Below are positions 51,815 through 63,683 of a DNA stretch of 64,000 nucleotides, piece after piece; position 1 is the first letter of the stretch, and every line of letters begins with the position of its first letter. The translations under genes were made by a program, and so were the position numbers. The DNA is taken from NCBI RefSeq assembly GCF_003627755.1, contig NZ_CP032694.1:549501-613500 (forward strand). Reading direction: 5' to 3'. This stretch comes from Rhizobium jaguaris (GTDB taxonomy: Bacteria > Pseudomonadota > Alphaproteobacteria > Rhizobiales > Rhizobiaceae). Below the pieces are notes generated by a model. The model did not search any database. It was not told the DNA's origin and saw only the letters and a list, made by a program, of their open reading frames with translations.

Positions 51815-53224
51815 TCAGGGAATCGCAAAAATATCGATCTCATCCTTAATTCCGCGAAGCGAAACGTGATGAGATTGCGGCTTCAGGCCGCGCGTCGTCA
51901 GAAATTCGGCGGCACCGGGGTTGTCGAGTACGGAACCGGTGGCGAATATCTCGCGCGAATTGGCGAGATGCTGCACGCGAGAGGCGATGTTGACCGTCTG
52001 TCCGAAGTAGTCCTGCCGCTCATTCAAGCTGACCGCGATGCACGGTCCCTCATGAATGCCGATTTTTAGAAGTAGATCGTCGCTGCCACGTTGCTCGTTG
52101 AGGTTGATCATTGCTTCGCGCATGCGCATTGCCGCGACCAATGCCCGGTCCGGGGTCGGGAAAGTGGCCATGACTGCATCGCCGATGGTTTTGACGACAG
52201 CTCCAGCCTCTGCGCCGACGATCTCATGCAGGATGCTGAAATGGGTCCTGACCAGATCGAATGCGGCAAGGTCGCCGACCCTTTCGTACAGCGCCGTCGA
52301 ACCGCGCAAATCGGTGAAAAGAAAGGTAAGGCTGGTGATCTTCAGCCGCTGGTCCACGTCGATCGTGTCCGTGCGGTGGATGTCGCGGAAGGTTTGGTTG
52401 GAGAGCAACCGCTTGGCGGTCAGGAATGGGCGTCGCCTGCCCAGCAGGCCGTGAAGTACGTCGTTGGCCACGCAGATCGACGGCAGTGTGCGGACCTCCG
52501 TATGATTTTCCATCAGAATGCGTAGGGGGCCGGGTCGCAAGGTGATGGCTTCGCCATGTCGGTGCACGCGATCGAACACGAGCGAAATGGTCTGCCGTTC
52601 CTTCGAGGGTTCGCCTTTCACGTCCAGGAATTGTGCCGCGTGCGTGACCGGCTCGAAGATGATGACGTATTCCGCCGGCAACTGAAGCGACACAACAGCT
52701 TTTTCGCCGGCAGGCAGTTCCAGCGCTTCCAGCATGAATTGGTCGACCGTCTCCTCGTAACCATCATCGGGAAGATCGACGCCCGAGCCCCAATAGATCT
52801 GGCGAAAATATTCGAAGGCCGACAATTCGTGTGGAGTGTGAGCCTCGATGTGACGCACACGCGGGGTGACGGTGAATGTAACCTCGACCATCTCGTCGAG
52901 GGTCGGCTCATAACCGGCGGCGCAAAGCGCGCAGCTATATGTCTCGCTCTGAACAGTCTTCAGCGAGGTATTGGCATCCAGCACCCCGCCGCAACCGGGG
53001 CAAAGAACATTCCAGGATATCTCGAAGAGGCCCAGGCGAGATGCATGCAGGAAAGCGTTGATGGTCTGCTCTTCATCGAAGCCGTGCTCGGCTGCGAAGG
53101 CAAGCGCGTTCACACGATTGAGCTTGCGGTCCGGTGCGTTAAGAACCAGCCGTTCGATGGCGTCGACAATTTCTGGCCGCGCTGAATGGCGCAGCACTTC
53201 GAACAGGGGCTGGGCTTCACTCAT
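51815..53224 (-). CDS. Class III adenylate/guanylate cyclase with DUF5939-like N-terminus
   Basis: 469 residues. The N-terminal half (about 1-270) matches cyclase-associated regions of DUF5939 type and contains a zinc-ribbon-like pair, Cys75-x-x-Cys78 and Cys98-x-x-Cys101. The C-terminal cyclase homology domain has FLFTDLRGSTALYERVGD (first metal Asp), VKTIGDAVMATF (second metal Asp), and DYFGQTVNIASRVQHLA (transition-state Asn/Arg). It likely makes cAMP in the cytoplasm in response to something sensed by the N-terminus. Rhizobia have many such cyclases. It stands alone, convergent with olsB. Confidence 0.92.
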   Translation of the reverse strand: MSEAQPLFEVLRHSARPEIVDAIERLVLNAPDRKLNRVNALAFAAEHGFDEEQTINAFLHASRLGLFEISWNVLCPGCGGVLDANTSLKTVQSETYSCALCAAGYEPTLDEMVEVTFTVTPRVRHIEAHTPHELSAFEYFRQIYWGSGVDLPDDGYEETVDQFMLEALELPAGEKAVVSLQLPAEYVIIFEPVTHAAQFLDVKGEPSKERQTISLVFDRVHRHGEAITLRPGPLRILMENHTEVRTLPSICVANDVLHGLLGRRRPFLTAKRLLSNQTFRDIHRTDTIDVDQRLKITSLTFLFTDLRGSTALYERVGDLAAFDLVRTHFSILHEIVGAEAGAVVKTIGDAVMATFPTPDRALVAAMRMREAMINLNEQRGSDDLLLKIGIHEGPCIAVSLNERQDYFGQTVNIASRVQHLANSREIFATGSVLDNPGAAEFLTTRGLKPQSHHVSLRGIKDEIDIFAIP

Positions 53225-53302
53225 CCACCTATCTTACACCGAATTGGCCCGGCGGCCATCGCCTTTCTCCGGCCACCGGTCCAGCCACCCAGATTGTCGT
53301 TA

Positions 53303-55588
53303 CTATCCCGCCCCATAGGCAGCGATGGCTGCCATGTTGACGATGTCGGAATCCTTGGCGCCCATCGAGGTGATCTGCACTGGCTTGTCGAGGCCGACGA
53401 GCAGGGGGCCGATGACGGTGGAGCCGCCGAGTTCCTGCAGCATCTTCGTTGAGATCGAGGCCGAGTGGAAGGCCGGCATAACCAGCACGTTGGCAGGACC
53501 GGAGAGACGCGAGAAGGGATACTGGGTCTCGATGATCTTGCGATTCAGCGCCACGTCGGCGGCCATTTCGCCGTCGAATTCGAAATTGACATAGCGCTTG
53601 TCGAGAATGTTCACCGCTTCGCGCACTCGCTCGGAGCGTTCGCCCGGGGGATGGCCGAAGGTGGAATAGGCGAGCATGGCTACACGTGGTTCATAGCCCA
53701 TGCGCCGCGCAAAGCCGGCGGCTTCCTCCGCGATATCTGCCAGTTCCTCCGATGTCGGCATGTCATGCACGGCGGTATCGGCGACGATGACGGTGCGGCC
53801 GCGGGCAAGCACCAGCGACGCGCCGATAACCCGGTGTCCCGGCTTGGCGTCGATGCAGCGGCGCACGTCGCCGAGCGCGGTCGAATAGTTGCGCGTTACC
53901 CCCGTCACCATGCCATCGGCGTCGCCGAGTGCCACCATGCAGGCGGCGAAATGGTTGCGGTCGTTGTGGATCAGGCGTGTCACATCGCGGTGCAGGTAGC
54001 CTTTGCGCTGCAGCCGCGCATAGAGATAGTCGATATACGCCTCTACACGCTTGGAAATGCGGGCGTTGACGATCTCGAGGCCTGGCCGGGTAAGGTCAAT
54101 CCCGGCGCGTTCGGCGGTCGCATAGAGCAGATCCTCGCGGCCGAGCAGGATGGCGGTGCCGAGCCCTTGGTTGGCATAGGACAAGGCAGCGCGCATGACC
54201 TGCTCTTCTTCGGCTTCGGCAAAGACAATGCGCTTTGGATGCCGGCGTACGCGTTCGTAGAGTTGCGCCAGTGTCGAGGCGATCGGGTCGCGCCGGGCCG
54301 ACAGTTCGCGGGCATAGGCAGCCATATCGGGCATGGCGCGGCGGGCGACGCCGCTTTCGATGGCGGCTTGCGCGACGGCAACCGGGATCGCCGAGATCAG
54401 GCGCGGATCGAAGGGCACGGGAATGATGTATTGCGCCCCGAAGCGCGGCCGCGCGCCCTGGTAAGCGGCAACCACATCGTCCGGCACGTCTTCGCGTGCC
54501 AGGCTCGCCAGGGCCTTGACGGCGGCAATCTTCATTTCATCGTTGATCGTCGAAGCCCGTACATCGAGCGCGCCGCGGAAGATATAGGGGAAGCCGAGGA
54601 CGTTGTTCACCTGGTTCGGATAGTCCGAGCGTCCGGTCGCCATGATGGCGTCGTCGCGGATGCGGGCGACTTCTTCCGGTGTGATTTCCGGATCGGGATT
54701 GGCCATGGCGAAGATGATCGGCCTTTCGGCCATGGAGCGGATCATCTCGGCGGAAAAGGCACCCTTCTGCGACAGGCCGAAAACGACGTCGGCGCCCTTC
54801 ATCGCTTCAGCCAGCGTACGGCTGTCGGTCTTCACCGCATGCGCCGACTTCCACTGGTTCATGCCTTCGCTGCGGCCCTGGTAGATCACGCCCTTCGTGT
54901 CGCAGAGCACGATGTTGTCAGAATTGAAACCCATCGCCTTGATCAGTTCGACGCAGGCAATCGCGGCGGCACCCGCGCCGTTGCAGACGAGCTTGGTGGT
55001 CTTGAGGTCGCGGCCGGTCAATTCCAGTGCGTTGATCAGGCCGGCGGCGGCGATGATCGCGGTGCCGTGCTGGTCGTCGTGGAAGACGGGGATGTCCATC
55101 AGCTCCCGCAGGCGCTGTTCGATGATGAAACAGTCGGGTGCCTTAATGTCCTCGAGGTTGATGCCGCCGAAGGAGGGGCCGAGGTAGCGGACGCAGTTGA
55201 TGAACTCGTCGACATTTTCGGTGTCGATCTCGAGATCGATCGAATCGACATCGGCAAAGCGCTTGAAGAGAACGGCCTTGCCTTCCATGACCGGCTTGGA
55301 GGCCAGCGCTCCGAGATTGCCGAGGCCGAGAATGGCTGTGCCGTTGGAGATGACGGCCACCATATTGCCGCGAGACGTATAGTCGTAAGCCGTCTGCGGA
55401 TCGGCGGCGATCGCCTTCACGGGAACAGCCACACCAGGCGAATAGGCAAGCGAGAGATCGCGCTGCGTCGCCATCGGTTTGGTCGGATTGATTTCAACCT
55501 TGCCGGGGCGGCCAAGCTTGTGGAAGTCGAGCGCTTCCTGATCGGTGATCCCCGTTCCCGGACGCGGCGTGCTGCTGGTGTCAGACAT
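53303..55588 (-). CDS. tme: NADP-dependent malic enzyme with C-terminal phosphotransacetylase-like domain
   Basis: 761 residues. The malic enzyme half (about 1-430) has [24 protein letters not shown] and [18 protein letters not shown]; the second half (about 440-760) is a phosphotransacetylase-like domain ([17 protein letters not shown] ... [18 protein letters not shown]) that is catalytically silent in rhizobial enzymes but promotes oligomerization. It converts malate to pyruvate and CO2. Length and the N-terminus favour Tme (NADP) over Dme (NAD), but this cannot be settled from sequence. GGAGGATAC precedes the ATG. Divergent from mutS. Confidence 0.93.
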   Translation of the reverse strand: MSDTSSTPRPGTGITDQEALDFHKLGRPGKVEINPTKPMATQRDLSLAYSPGVAVPVKAIAADPQTAYDYTSRGNMVAVISNGTAILGLGNLGALASKPVMEGKAVLFKRFADVDSIDLEIDTENVDEFINCVRYLGPSFGGINLEDIKAPDCFIIEQRLRELMDIPVFHDDQHGTAIIAAAGLINALELTGRDLKTTKLVCNGAGAAAIACVELIKAMGFNSDNIVLCDTKGVIYQGRSEGMNQWKSAHAVKTDSRTLAEAMKGADVVFGLSQKGAFSAEMIRSMAERPIIFAMANPDPEITPEEVARIRDDAIMATGRSDYPNQVNNVLGFPYIFRGALDVRASTINDEMKIAAVKALASLAREDVPDDVVAAYQGARPRFGAQYIIPVPFDPRLISAIPVAVAQAAIESGVARRAMPDMAAYARELSARRDPIASTLAQLYERVRRHPKRIVFAEAEEEQVMRAALSYANQGLGTAILLGREDLLYATAERAGIDLTRPGLEIVNARISKRVEAYIDYLYARLQRKGYLHRDVTRLIHNDRNHFAACMVALGDADGMVTGVTRNYSTALGDVRRCIDAKPGHRVIGASLVLARGRTVIVADTAVHDMPTSEELADIAEEAAGFARRMGYEPRVAMLAYSTFGHPPGERSERVREAVNILDKRYVNFEFDGEMAADVALNRKIIETQYPFSRLSGPANVLVMPAFHSASISTKMLQELGGSTVIGPLLVGLDKPVQITSMGAKDSDIVNMAAIAAYGAG

Positions 55589-55701
55589 GTATCCTCCAAA
55601 CCTCCTGTGGGCGACCGGTCCCTCTTGCCCGATAGCTGTTGTCTTCTATAGCTGCGCGCGGGTAGGGTGGCACCTCATTTTTTGGGAAAAACTGCACCTC
55701 C

Positions 55702-58443
55702 GTGAACGAACGAATAATTGCCAGCATCGATGCTTTCTCGGCTACCGAGCTTGCCTCGGAAGAAAGCCGCGCCTCGGCCACGCCGATGATGGAGCAATAT
55801 ATCGAGATCAAGGCGAACAATCCCGGTTCGCTGCTGTTCTATCGCATGGGCGATTTCTACGAGCTGTTCTTCGAGGATGCCGTCGACGCGTCGCGCGCAC
55901 TCGGCATTACGCTCACCAAGCGCGGCCAGCATATGGGCCAGGATATCCCGATGTGCGGCGTGCCGGTGCATGCCGCCGACGACTATCTGCAGAAGCTGAT
56001 TTCGCTGGGTTTCCGTGTTGCTGTCTGCGAGCAGGTGGAGGATCCGGCGGAGGCGAAGAAGCGCGGCGGCAAGTCAGTGGTCCGGCGCGATGTCGTGCGC
56101 CTGGTGACGCCGGGCACGATCACCGAGGAAAAGCTGCTGTCGCCCTCGGAATCGAACTATCTGATGGCGCTCGCCCGCATTCGCGGCGGCACGGAGCCAC
56201 AACTGGCGCTCGCCTGGATCGATATTTCGACCGGCGTTTTCCGACTGGCGGAGACGGAAGCGTCCCGGCTGCTCGCCGATATCCTGCGCATCGATCCGCG
56301 CGAGCTGATCCTGCCGGATACGATGTTCCACGATCCCGAGCTGAAGCCGGTCTTCGACGTGCTCGGCCGCACGGCAGTGCCGCAGCCGGCCGTACTTTTC
56401 GATAGCGCCAGCGCCGAGGGCCGCATTACCAGATATTTCGGCGTCTCGACGCTGGACGGTTTCGGCTCCTTTACCCGCGCCGAACTTGCCGCTGCTGCCG
56501 CCGCCATCGCCTATGTCGAAAAGACCCAGATCTCCGAGCGGCCGCCGCTCGGGTTGCCGGAGCGCGAAAGCGGCGCATCGACACTGTTCATCGATCCCGC
56601 CACCCGTGCCAATCTGGAACTGGTACGAACGCTTTCCGGCGACCGCAATGGTTCCTTGCTGAGGGCGATCGACCGCACGGTGACCGGCGGCGGTGCACGT
56701 TTGCTTGCCGAGCGCCTGATGTCGCCGCTGACCGATCCGGCGCGCATCAACGAACGGCTGGATTCGATCGGCTTCCTCGCCGAAGAGCCTTCGCTTTGCA
56801 ACGATCTCAGGACAGCGCTGAAACATGTGCCGGACATGCCGCGCGCGCTCTCGCGCCTTGCGCTGGACCGCGGTGGCCCGCGCGATCTCTGGGCGATCCG
56901 CCAGGGGCTCGGTGCGGCCGCCGGCGTTGCCGATCTGCTGGGCAGCGCATTGCTGCCCGAGGAGTTGGGAGCAGCGCTTGCCGGGCTCCGCGCCTTGCCC
57001 CACGGCCTCGAAGCGCTGCTTGCCGGCATGCTCGCCGACGAATTGCCGCTGCTCAAGCGCGACGGCGGGTTCCTGCGCGAGGGAGCGAATGCGGAGCTAG
57101 ACGAAGTCCGCGCGTTGCGCGACCAGTCGCGACGCGTCATTGCCGGATTGCAGCTGCAATATGCCGAGGAAACCGGCATCAAATCGCTGAAGATCAAGCA
57201 CAACAACGTGCTCGGCTATTTCATTGAGATCACAGCCAGCAATGCCGGTCCGATGACGGATACTGCCGAGGCCAAGGCACGTTTCATCCATCGCCAGACC
57301 ATGGCCAACGCCATGCGCTTTACGACGACCGAACTAGCCGATCTTGAAAGCCGCATCGCCAACGCCGCGGACAAGGCGCTCGCGATCGAGCTGGAAGCTT
57401 TTGATCGCATGGTCGCAGCCGTTGTCGCAGAGGCCGAGGCGGTCAAGGCCGGCGCTCGGGCACTGTCGGTGATCGATGTCGGGGCTGGGCTGGCACTGCT
57501 TGCCGAGGAACAGGGCTATTGCAGGCCGGTGGTCGACGACAGCCGGATGTTTGCGATCGGCGGCGGCCGCCATCCTGTGGTCGAGCAGGCATTGCGCCGG
57601 CAAGCGGGCGGCCCCTTCGTCGCCAACAATTGCGACCTGTCGCCGATGCCGGATGGCAAGGACGGCGCGATCTGGCTGCTGACCGGCCCGAACATGGGCG
57701 GCAAATCGACCTTCCTGCGCCAGAACGCGCTGATCGCCATTCTTGCCCAAACAGGTTCCTTCGTGCCCGCTGCCTCCGCCCACATCGGCATTGTCGATCG
57801 GCTGTTCTCGCGCGTCGGCGCTTCGGACGATCTGGCGCGTGGCCGGTCCACCTTCATGGTCGAGATGGTCGAGACAGCGGCGATCCTCAACCAGGCGACC
57901 GACCGGTCGCTGGTCATCCTCGATGAAATCGGCCGTGGTACCGCGACTTTCGACGGTCTCTCCATAGCTTGGGCGGCGGTCGAGCATTTGCACGAGGCCA
58001 ATAGATGCCGAGGTCTCTTCGCCACCCATTTTCACGAGCTGACAGTATTGTCGGAGAAGCTCGGTCGGCTCTCGAATGCCACAATGCGCGTCAAGGAGTG
58101 GGATGGCGACGTGATATTCCTGCACGAGGTTGGGCCAGGTGCCGCCGACCGCTCCTATGGTATCCAGGTGGCGCGGCTCGCGGGCCTGCCGGCTTCGGTG
58201 GTGGCGCGCGCCCGCGACGTTCTGACGCGTCTGGAGGATGCCGACCGCAAGAACCCCGCGAGTCAATTGATCGACGACCTGCCACTCTTCCAGGTCGCGG
58301 TCCGCCGCGAGGAGGTGGCCGGCCGGCGCGGGCCGTCCAAGGTCGAGGAGGCGCTGAAGGCGCTCGATCTTGACGATCTGACGCCGCGTGCCGCGCTCGA
58401 AGCGCTTTACGAACTGAAAAAGACCCTGAACAAGACCGGCTGA
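55702..58443 (+). CDS. mutS: DNA mismatch repair protein MutS
   Basis: 913 residues from GTG 55702 (an ATG pair at 55786 is an alternative). The mismatch-binding domain has the wedge [11 protein letters not shown] (Phe-x-Glu); the connector, lever and clamp domains follow; the ATPase has [20 protein letters not shown] (Walker A), [17 protein letters not shown] (Walker B/signature) and FATHFHEL. It binds mismatches and recruits MutL. The C-terminal helix-turn-helix ends [12 protein letters not shown] small gene follows after 27 bp. Confidence 0.98.
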   Translation: MNERIIASIDAFSATELASEESRASATPMMEQYIEIKANNPGSLLFYRMGDFYELFFEDAVDASRALGITLTKRGQHMGQDIPMCGVPVHAADDYLQKLISLGFRVAVCEQVEDPAEAKKRGGKSVVRRDVVRLVTPGTITEEKLLSPSESNYLMALARIRGGTEPQLALAWIDISTGVFRLAETEASRLLADILRIDPRELILPDTMFHDPELKPVFDVLGRTAVPQPAVLFDSASAEGRITRYFGVSTLDGFGSFTRAELAAAAAAIAYVEKTQISERPPLGLPERESGASTLFIDPATRANLELVRTLSGDRNGSLLRAIDRTVTGGGARLLAERLMSPLTDPARINERLDSIGFLAEEPSLCNDLRTALKHVPDMPRALSRLALDRGGPRDLWAIRQGLGAAAGVADLLGSALLPEELGAALAGLRALPHGLEALLAGMLADELPLLKRDGGFLREGANAELDEVRALRDQSRRVIAGLQLQYAEETGIKSLKIKHNNVLGYFIEITASNAGPMTDTAEAKARFIHRQTMANAMRFTTTELADLESRIANAADKALAIELEAFDRMVAAVVAEAEAVKAGARALSVIDVGAGLALLAEEQGYCRPVVDDSRMFAIGGGRHPVVEQALRRQAGGPFVANNCDLSPMPDGKDGAIWLLTGPNMGGKSTFLRQNALIAILAQTGSFVPAASAHIGIVDRLFSRVGASDDLARGRSTFMVEMVETAAILNQATDRSLVILDEIGRGTATFDGLSIAWAAVEHLHEANRCRGLFATHFHELTVLSEKLGRLSNATMRVKEWDGDVIFLHEVGPGAADRSYGIQVARLAGLPASVVARARDVLTRLEDADRKNPASQLIDDLPLFQVAVRREEVAGRRGPSKVEEALKALDLDDLTPRAALEALYELKKTLNKTG

Positions 58444-58470
58444 CAATAGGCGATTTCCAAGGATAACCCG

Positions 58471-58764
58471 ATGCATATCGAACATCTTCTCGCCGAGGTC
58501 CGTATCCTGGCCGAGCGTTTTTCTCCGATAGCGGCCCGTGGCAAGATCTGCGGCGAGGGCGATCCGCCGGATTGCGAATCCGATCGCGGGCTCCTCAATA
58601 TCGCTCTTTCCTGCAGCCGGATTTCCGACATCAGCTCGAACATCGCCAAGGCAGGCTATTGGGAATGTGAACGGGAAATGTTGATGCAGATCGGCGCCCA
58701 ATCGCGAAACATATTATATAGCATAAACGAACTCAGACGGTCGCTTGAGCTGCCGCAGCCCTAA
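58471..58764 (+). CDS. Hypothetical protein (97 aa)
   Basis: 97 residues, helical, no signal peptide or membrane segment. The sequence has four Cys (KICGEGDPPDCESD, LSCSRISD, YWECE), none in a clear zinc pattern. It follows mutS by 27 bp and lies before glnD. I do not recognise a family; codon use matches the neighbours, so it is likely expressed. Confidence 0.6.
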   Translation: MHIEHLLAEVRILAERFSPIAARGKICGEGDPPDCESDRGLLNIALSCSRISDISSNIAKAGYWECEREMLMQIGAQSRNILYSINELRRSLELPQP

Positions 58765-58921
58765 AACTGCCGATTTCTGCATCAACAGCCGTCACGCTTC
58801 GTCAACTTTGGCCCGATAGAACTTCCGAAGCTGTTGATTCGGGAAATTTGGCTCGGGCTAAATTGTGAGGATTCGAGCGTAGAATGCCTGTGTCAATCGC
58901 CGGGCAAAGAGGCTATAGCGC

Positions 58922-61837
58922 ATGCAGACGAAAAGACAGGCGCGCCGCAAATGGGCCGCGGTCAATGAACAGGATCCCGGTCGGCAGAGCATGGTGACGC
59001 ATGACATCGATTTTTCCGTCATTCTCGATGTCCCCGCGCTGAGGGCGGAATGCGAGACCCTCGCCAAGCGCCATCGGGACGACAAAGACCAGCGCTCCGC
59101 TCTCCTTGCCTTGTTGAAGAAGGCAAGCCAGGAAGGCCGCGAAAAGGCGCGCCGCCTGCTTTCGGAGGACGGAAGCGGGCTCGATTGCGCCTACCGCATT
59201 TCCTGGCTGCAGGATCAGATAATCACCGTTCTCTACGACTTCACCGTCGGCCACGTCTATCCGAAGCAGAAAGACAGCTTCGCCATAACTGCCGTTGGCG
59301 GTTATGGCCGTGACACGCTTGCGCCGGGCTCGGATATCGACCTTCTCTTCCTCTTCAAGCCGAAGCCCGCGGAAGAGACGCACAAGGCGGTGGAGTTCAT
59401 TCTCTACATGCTCTGGGACATGGGCTTCAAGGTCGGCCATGCCACGCGCACCGTCGAAGAGTGCATGCGCCAGGCAAAGTCCGACATGACGGTGCGCACC
59501 GCCATTCTCGAAACGCGCTATATCTGCGGCAACCAGCCCTTGGCGCGCGAGCTGGAAACGCGTTTCGACAAGGAAATCGTCACCAATACCGGCCCGGAAT
59601 TCATCGCCGCCAAGCTCGCCGAGCGCGACGAGCGCCATCGCAAGGCCGGCGACACGCGCTATCTGGTCGAGCCTAACGTCAAGGAAGGCAAGGGCGGTCT
59701 GCGCGACCTGCATACGCTGTTCTGGATCTCGAAATATTATTACCACGTCCGCGATGCGGCCGAGCTGGTGAAGCTCGGCGTGCTCTCGAAGCAGGAATAC
59801 CGTCTCTTCCAGAAGGCCGAGGATTTCCTCTGGGCCGTGCGCTGCCATATGCACTTCCTGACCGGCAAGGCGGAGGAGCGGCTCTCCTTCGACATCCAGC
59901 GTGAGATTGCCGAGGCGCTTGGCTATCATGCTCGCCCCGGCCTTTCCGCCGTCGAACGCTTCATGAAGCACTACTTCCTCGTTGCCAAGGATGTGGGGGA
60001 TCTCACGCGCATCCTCTGTGCGGCGCTTGAGGACCAGCAGGCCAAGGCGACGCCGGGTCTGACCGGCGTCATCAGCCGCTTCGCCCATCGCTCGCGCAAG
60101 ATCCCCGGCACGCTCGAGTTCGTCGAGGATCGCGGCCGTATCGCACTCGCCAATCCGGATGTTTTCAAACGCGATCCGGTAAACCTAATCAGGCTGTTTT
60201 TCGTCGCCGACATCAACGGGCTGGAATTTCATCCTGACGCCCTGAAGCGTGTCACCCGCTCGCTGGGGCTGATCGATAACGACCTGCGCGAGAACGAAGA
60301 GGCGAACCGCCTGTTCCTCTCCATTCTCACCTCTAAGCGCGATCCGGAACTGATCCTGCGCCGTATGAACGAGGCCGGCGTGCTCGGCCGCTTCATTCCG
60401 GAATTCGGCAAGATCGTCTCGATGATGCAGTTCAACATGTATCATCACTATACGGTCGACGAGCACCTGATCCGCACCGTCGACGTGCTCTCGGAGATCG
60501 ATAAGGGCAAGGCCGAGGAGATCCATCCGCTGGTCAACAAGCTGATGCCCGGCATCGAAGACCGCGATGCGCTCTATGTCGCCGTGCTGTTGCATGACAT
60601 CGCCAAGGGCCGGGAGGAAGATCACTCGGAGGCCGGCGCCAAGGTGGCCCGCAAGCTTGGCCCTCGTTTCGGCTTGTCGCCGAAGCAGACCGAACTGGTC
60701 GTCTGGCTGATCGAAGAGCACCTGACGATGTCGATGGTCGCTCAGACCCGCGACTTGACCGACCGCAAGACCATCATCGATTTTGCGGACCGGGTGCAGT
60801 CGCTCGACCGGTTGAAGATGCTGCTGATCCTGACCGTCTGCGACATCCGCGCCGTTGGTCCCGGTGTGTGGAACGGCTGGAAGGGCCAGCTTCTGCGCAC
60901 GCTCTACTACGAGACCGAATTGCTGCTTGCCGGCGGTTTTTCCGAAGTGTCGCGCAAGGAGCGGGCGGAAGAAGCAGCCAAGGCGCTCGAAAAGGCACTG
61001 GGGGACTGGAGCCAGAAGGAGCGCAAGGCCTATGTCAGGCTGCACTACCAGCCCTACCTTCTCTCTGTGCCGCTAGAAGATCAGATCCGCCATACGCAAT
61101 TCATTCGCCAGACCGACAAATCGGGTCAGGTCCTGGCGACAATGGTGCGGACCGACAGTTTCCACGCCATCACGGAAATCACCGTGCTGTCGCCTGACCA
61201 TCCGCGCCTTTTGACGGTCATTGCCGGCGCTTGCGCCGCCGCGGGTGCCAATATCGCCGATGCGCAGATTTTCACGACGTCGGACGGCCGTGCGCTCGAC
61301 ACCATTCATGTCAGCCGCGAGTTCGCCGACGACGCCGACGAGCTGCGGCGCGCCGCCACCATCGGCAAGATGATCGAGGACGTGCTTGCCGGCCGCAAGC
61401 GCCTGCCGGAAGTCATCGCCACCCGCACCAAGAACCGCCGCAAGAACAAGGCCTTCGTCATTCCGCCATCGGTGACGATCTCCAACAGCCTGTCGAACAA
61501 GTTCACCGTCATCGAGGTTGAATGCCTCGACCGTCCCGGCCTTCTGTCTGAGATCACCGCGGTCCTCTCGGATCTGTCGCTCGACATCCAGTCGGCACGC
61601 ATCACCACGTTCGGCGAAAAGGTCATCGACACCTTCTATGTGACCGATCTCGTCGGGCAGAAAATCTCGAACGAAAACAAGCGAGCCAACATCACCGCGC
61701 GCCTGAAGGCGGTGATGGCCGGCGAAGAGGACGAGGTGCGCGAGCGCATGCCGTCCGGCATCATCGCGCCCGCTGCCACGCGGTCGCTCGCCGTTGAAAA
61801 GCCCAATACTGAAAAGAAAGCCGGTTCAGCCGCATGA
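58922..61837 (+). CDS. glnD: Bifunctional uridylyltransferase/uridylyl-removing enzyme GlnD
   Basis: 971 residues from ATG 58922 (an ATG at 58991 is an alternative start). An N-terminal nucleotidyltransferase ([20 protein letters not shown], GSDxD), a central HD domain ([18 protein letters not shown]) and two C-terminal ACT domains (about 730-820 and 845-930; [26 protein letters not shown] and [25 protein letters not shown]) are all present. It uridylylates or de-uridylylates PII proteins in response to glutamine. It overlaps murJ by four bases. Confidence 0.97.
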   Translation: MQTKRQARRKWAAVNEQDPGRQSMVTHDIDFSVILDVPALRAECETLAKRHRDDKDQRSALLALLKKASQEGREKARRLLSEDGSGLDCAYRISWLQDQIITVLYDFTVGHVYPKQKDSFAITAVGGYGRDTLAPGSDIDLLFLFKPKPAEETHKAVEFILYMLWDMGFKVGHATRTVEECMRQAKSDMTVRTAILETRYICGNQPLARELETRFDKEIVTNTGPEFIAAKLAERDERHRKAGDTRYLVEPNVKEGKGGLRDLHTLFWISKYYYHVRDAAELVKLGVLSKQEYRLFQKAEDFLWAVRCHMHFLTGKAEERLSFDIQREIAEALGYHARPGLSAVERFMKHYFLVAKDVGDLTRILCAALEDQQAKATPGLTGVISRFAHRSRKIPGTLEFVEDRGRIALANPDVFKRDPVNLIRLFFVADINGLEFHPDALKRVTRSLGLIDNDLRENEEANRLFLSILTSKRDPELILRRMNEAGVLGRFIPEFGKIVSMMQFNMYHHYTVDEHLIRTVDVLSEIDKGKAEEIHPLVNKLMPGIEDRDALYVAVLLHDIAKGREEDHSEAGAKVARKLGPRFGLSPKQTELVVWLIEEHLTMSMVAQTRDLTDRKTIIDFADRVQSLDRLKMLLILTVCDIRAVGPGVWNGWKGQLLRTLYYETELLLAGGFSEVSRKERAEEAAKALEKALGDWSQKERKAYVRLHYQPYLLSVPLEDQIRHTQFIRQTDKSGQVLATMVRTDSFHAITEITVLSPDHPRLLTVIAGACAAAGANIADAQIFTTSDGRALDTIHVSREFADDADELRRAATIGKMIEDVLAGRKRLPEVIATRTKNRRKNKAFVIPPSVTISNSLSNKFTVIEVECLDRPGLLSEITAVLSDLSLDIQSARITTFGEKVIDTFYVTDLVGQKISNENKRANITARLKAVMAGEEDEVRERMPSGIIAPAATRSLAVEKPNTEKKAGSAA

Positions 61838-63435
61838 GTCTGGTCAAGAAATTCATCACCGTCGGCGGGGCGACGCTCGGCAGCCGTGTTTTCGGGTTCG
61901 CCCGCGAAACGCTGATGGCCGCCGCCCTCGGCACCGGCCCGATGGCCGACGTTTTCTATGCCGCCTTCCGCTTTCCGAACCTGTTCCGTCGCCTTTTTGC
62001 CGAGGGAGCCTTCAACGCCGCCTTCGTACCGCTCTTTGCCAAGGAGATCGAGGCGAACGGCATCGATGGCGCCAAGCGTTTTTCCGAGGAGGTCTTCGGC
62101 GTTCTCTTCTCGGTCCTGCTGCTGATCACCATCGTCATGGAACTGGCCATGCCGCTCCTGGTGCGTTGGGTCATCGCGCCTGGTTTCACCGACGATGCCG
62201 AGAAATTCGACCTGACGGTCCGGTTGGCCGCCGTGATGTTCCCCTATCTCATGTCGATGTCGCTGACGGCGATGATGAGCGGCATGCTGAATTCGCTGCA
62301 TCATTTCTTCGCCGCCGCCGTGGCTCCGATCTTCCTCAACCTGGTGATGATCAGCGCGCTGTTCTACGCGATCTATTTCGGCGCCGATCCGCTAACCACC
62401 GCCTGGTACCTGTCCTGGTCGGTGCTGGTGGCAGGCGTGCTGCAGCTGGCCGTCGTCTATATCGGCGTGCGCCATGCCGGCATCAGTATCGGCCTGCGCT
62501 TTCCGCGCTTCACGCCCAATGTCAAGCGGCTCCTGCTTCTTGCCATCCCGGCGGCCATCACCGGCGGCGTCACCCAGATCAATCTGGTGATCGGCCAGGC
62601 GATCGCCTCGGGCAAGGAAGGCGCGATCGCCGCCCTGCAATATGCAGACCGCATCTACCAACTGCCGCTCGGCGTCGTCGGCGTCGCGGTCGGAATCGTG
62701 CTTCTGCCGGAACTGGCCCGTTCGCTGAAGTCAGGCCATATCAAGGAAGCCGCCAATATCCAGAACCGCTCGATCGAATTCGTGCTGTTCCTGACCCTGC
62801 CGGCCGCTGTCGCCCTCTGGCTTCTCTCCGACGATATCATCCGCGTGCTTTACGAGCGCGGCGCCTTTAACCCGAACAATACAACGCTGGTCGGCTCCAT
62901 CCTCGCCATCTTCGGCCTGGGCCTGCCGGCTTTCGTGCTGATCAAGGCGCTGCAGCCCGGCTTTTATGCCCGCGAAGATACGAAATCGCCGATGCGCTAC
63001 ACGGCGGTCGCCGTCTTCGTCAATTCGGCGCTGTCCATCCTGCTTTTCCCGGTGCTGGCCGAACGCGGCATAGCGCTCGCCGAGGCGGTTGCCGGATGGC
63101 TGAACGCTGTGCAGCTCTTCGTCACGCTCTATCGCCGCGGACATCTCGCCTGGGAATGGTCGCTGGCGCGCCGCACCGTCATGCTGCTCGTCTCCTCCGC
63201 CGTCATGGGCGGCGTCATCGTATATTTGTCTCATCGCTGGGAGCCGCTTCTGGGATCCAGCTCGACGCTGCTCACCAAGACCGGCGTCCTGGGCTTAGTC
63301 ATCTTGATGGCGATGGTGGTGTATTTCGTCGTCGCCTTGCTGATCGGCGGCGTGGATTTGGGCATGGTACGCCGCAATTTGAAGCGCAAGCCGGCGCCTT
63401 CCTCGCCGGATGCGAAGGTGGTGAATGGGGAGTGA
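61834..63435 (+). CDS. murJ: Lipid II flippase MurJ
   Basis: 533 residues, about 14 predicted membrane helices. The N-terminus ([62 protein letters not shown]) is the MurJ/MviN signature, including the cavity arginines. It flips lipid II across the inner membrane for peptidoglycan synthesis. ATGA overlap with glnD, the usual alphaproteobacterial pair. Confidence 0.97.
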   Translation: MSLVKKFITVGGATLGSRVFGFARETLMAAALGTGPMADVFYAAFRFPNLFRRLFAEGAFNAAFVPLFAKEIEANGIDGAKRFSEEVFGVLFSVLLLITIVMELAMPLLVRWVIAPGFTDDAEKFDLTVRLAAVMFPYLMSMSLTAMMSGMLNSLHHFFAAAVAPIFLNLVMISALFYAIYFGADPLTTAWYLSWSVLVAGVLQLAVVYIGVRHAGISIGLRFPRFTPNVKRLLLLAIPAAITGGVTQINLVIGQAIASGKEGAIAALQYADRIYQLPLGVVGVAVGIVLLPELARSLKSGHIKEAANIQNRSIEFVLFLTLPAAVALWLLSDDIIRVLYERGAFNPNNTTLVGSILAIFGLGLPAFVLIKALQPGFYAREDTKSPMRYTAVAVFVNSALSILLFPVLAERGIALAEAVAGWLNAVQLFVTLYRRGHLAWEWSLARRTVMLLVSSAVMGGVIVYLSHRWEPLLGSSSTLLTKTGVLGLVILMAMVVYFVVALLIGGVDLGMVRRNLKRKPAPSSPDAKVVNGE

Positions 63436-63439
63436 TCAA

Positions 63440-63512
63440 CTCCTTCGCCCCGTGAAGCGGGGAGAAGGTGGCTTGGAGCGATCGAACGGAGTGAGATTGG
63501 GCCAAGTCGGAT
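63440..63512. repeat. REP-like palindromic element C
   Basis: CTCCTTCGCCCCGT-GAA-GCGGGGAGAAGG hairpin followed by a tail ending GTCGGATGAGGGGCT. Same type and orientation as element B (33737-33790), with a longer tail, just after murJ. Confidence 0.75.
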
Positions 63513-63612
63513 GAGGGGCTCTCACCCATGTCCCCGCAGAAGTGCGGTATGCAGGCGCCGCCATTTTTGCGGGTGGCCAGGATAGTCTGCCTACGCCGTA
63601 CTTTTGTGCCTG

Positions 63613-63654
63613 GCCCCTCACCCTAACCCTCTCCCCGCAAGCGGGGCGAGGGGA
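63613..63654. repeat. REP-like palindromic element D
   Basis: GCCCCTCACCCTAACCC then TCTCCCCGC-AA-GCGGGGCGAGGGGA; the near-twin of element A (33632-33673), about 30 bp before the VOC start. Confidence 0.8.
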
Positions 63655-63683
63655 CGATTTTTTGCCCAAGGCGGAGAGTTCCC

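Noticed and set aside
53465..55651. A 728-codon plus-strand open frame opposite the malic enzyme gene
   Set aside because: Antisense shadow; composition is His/Asp/Arg-rich and no domain is recognisable, whereas the minus-strand gene has complete signatures.
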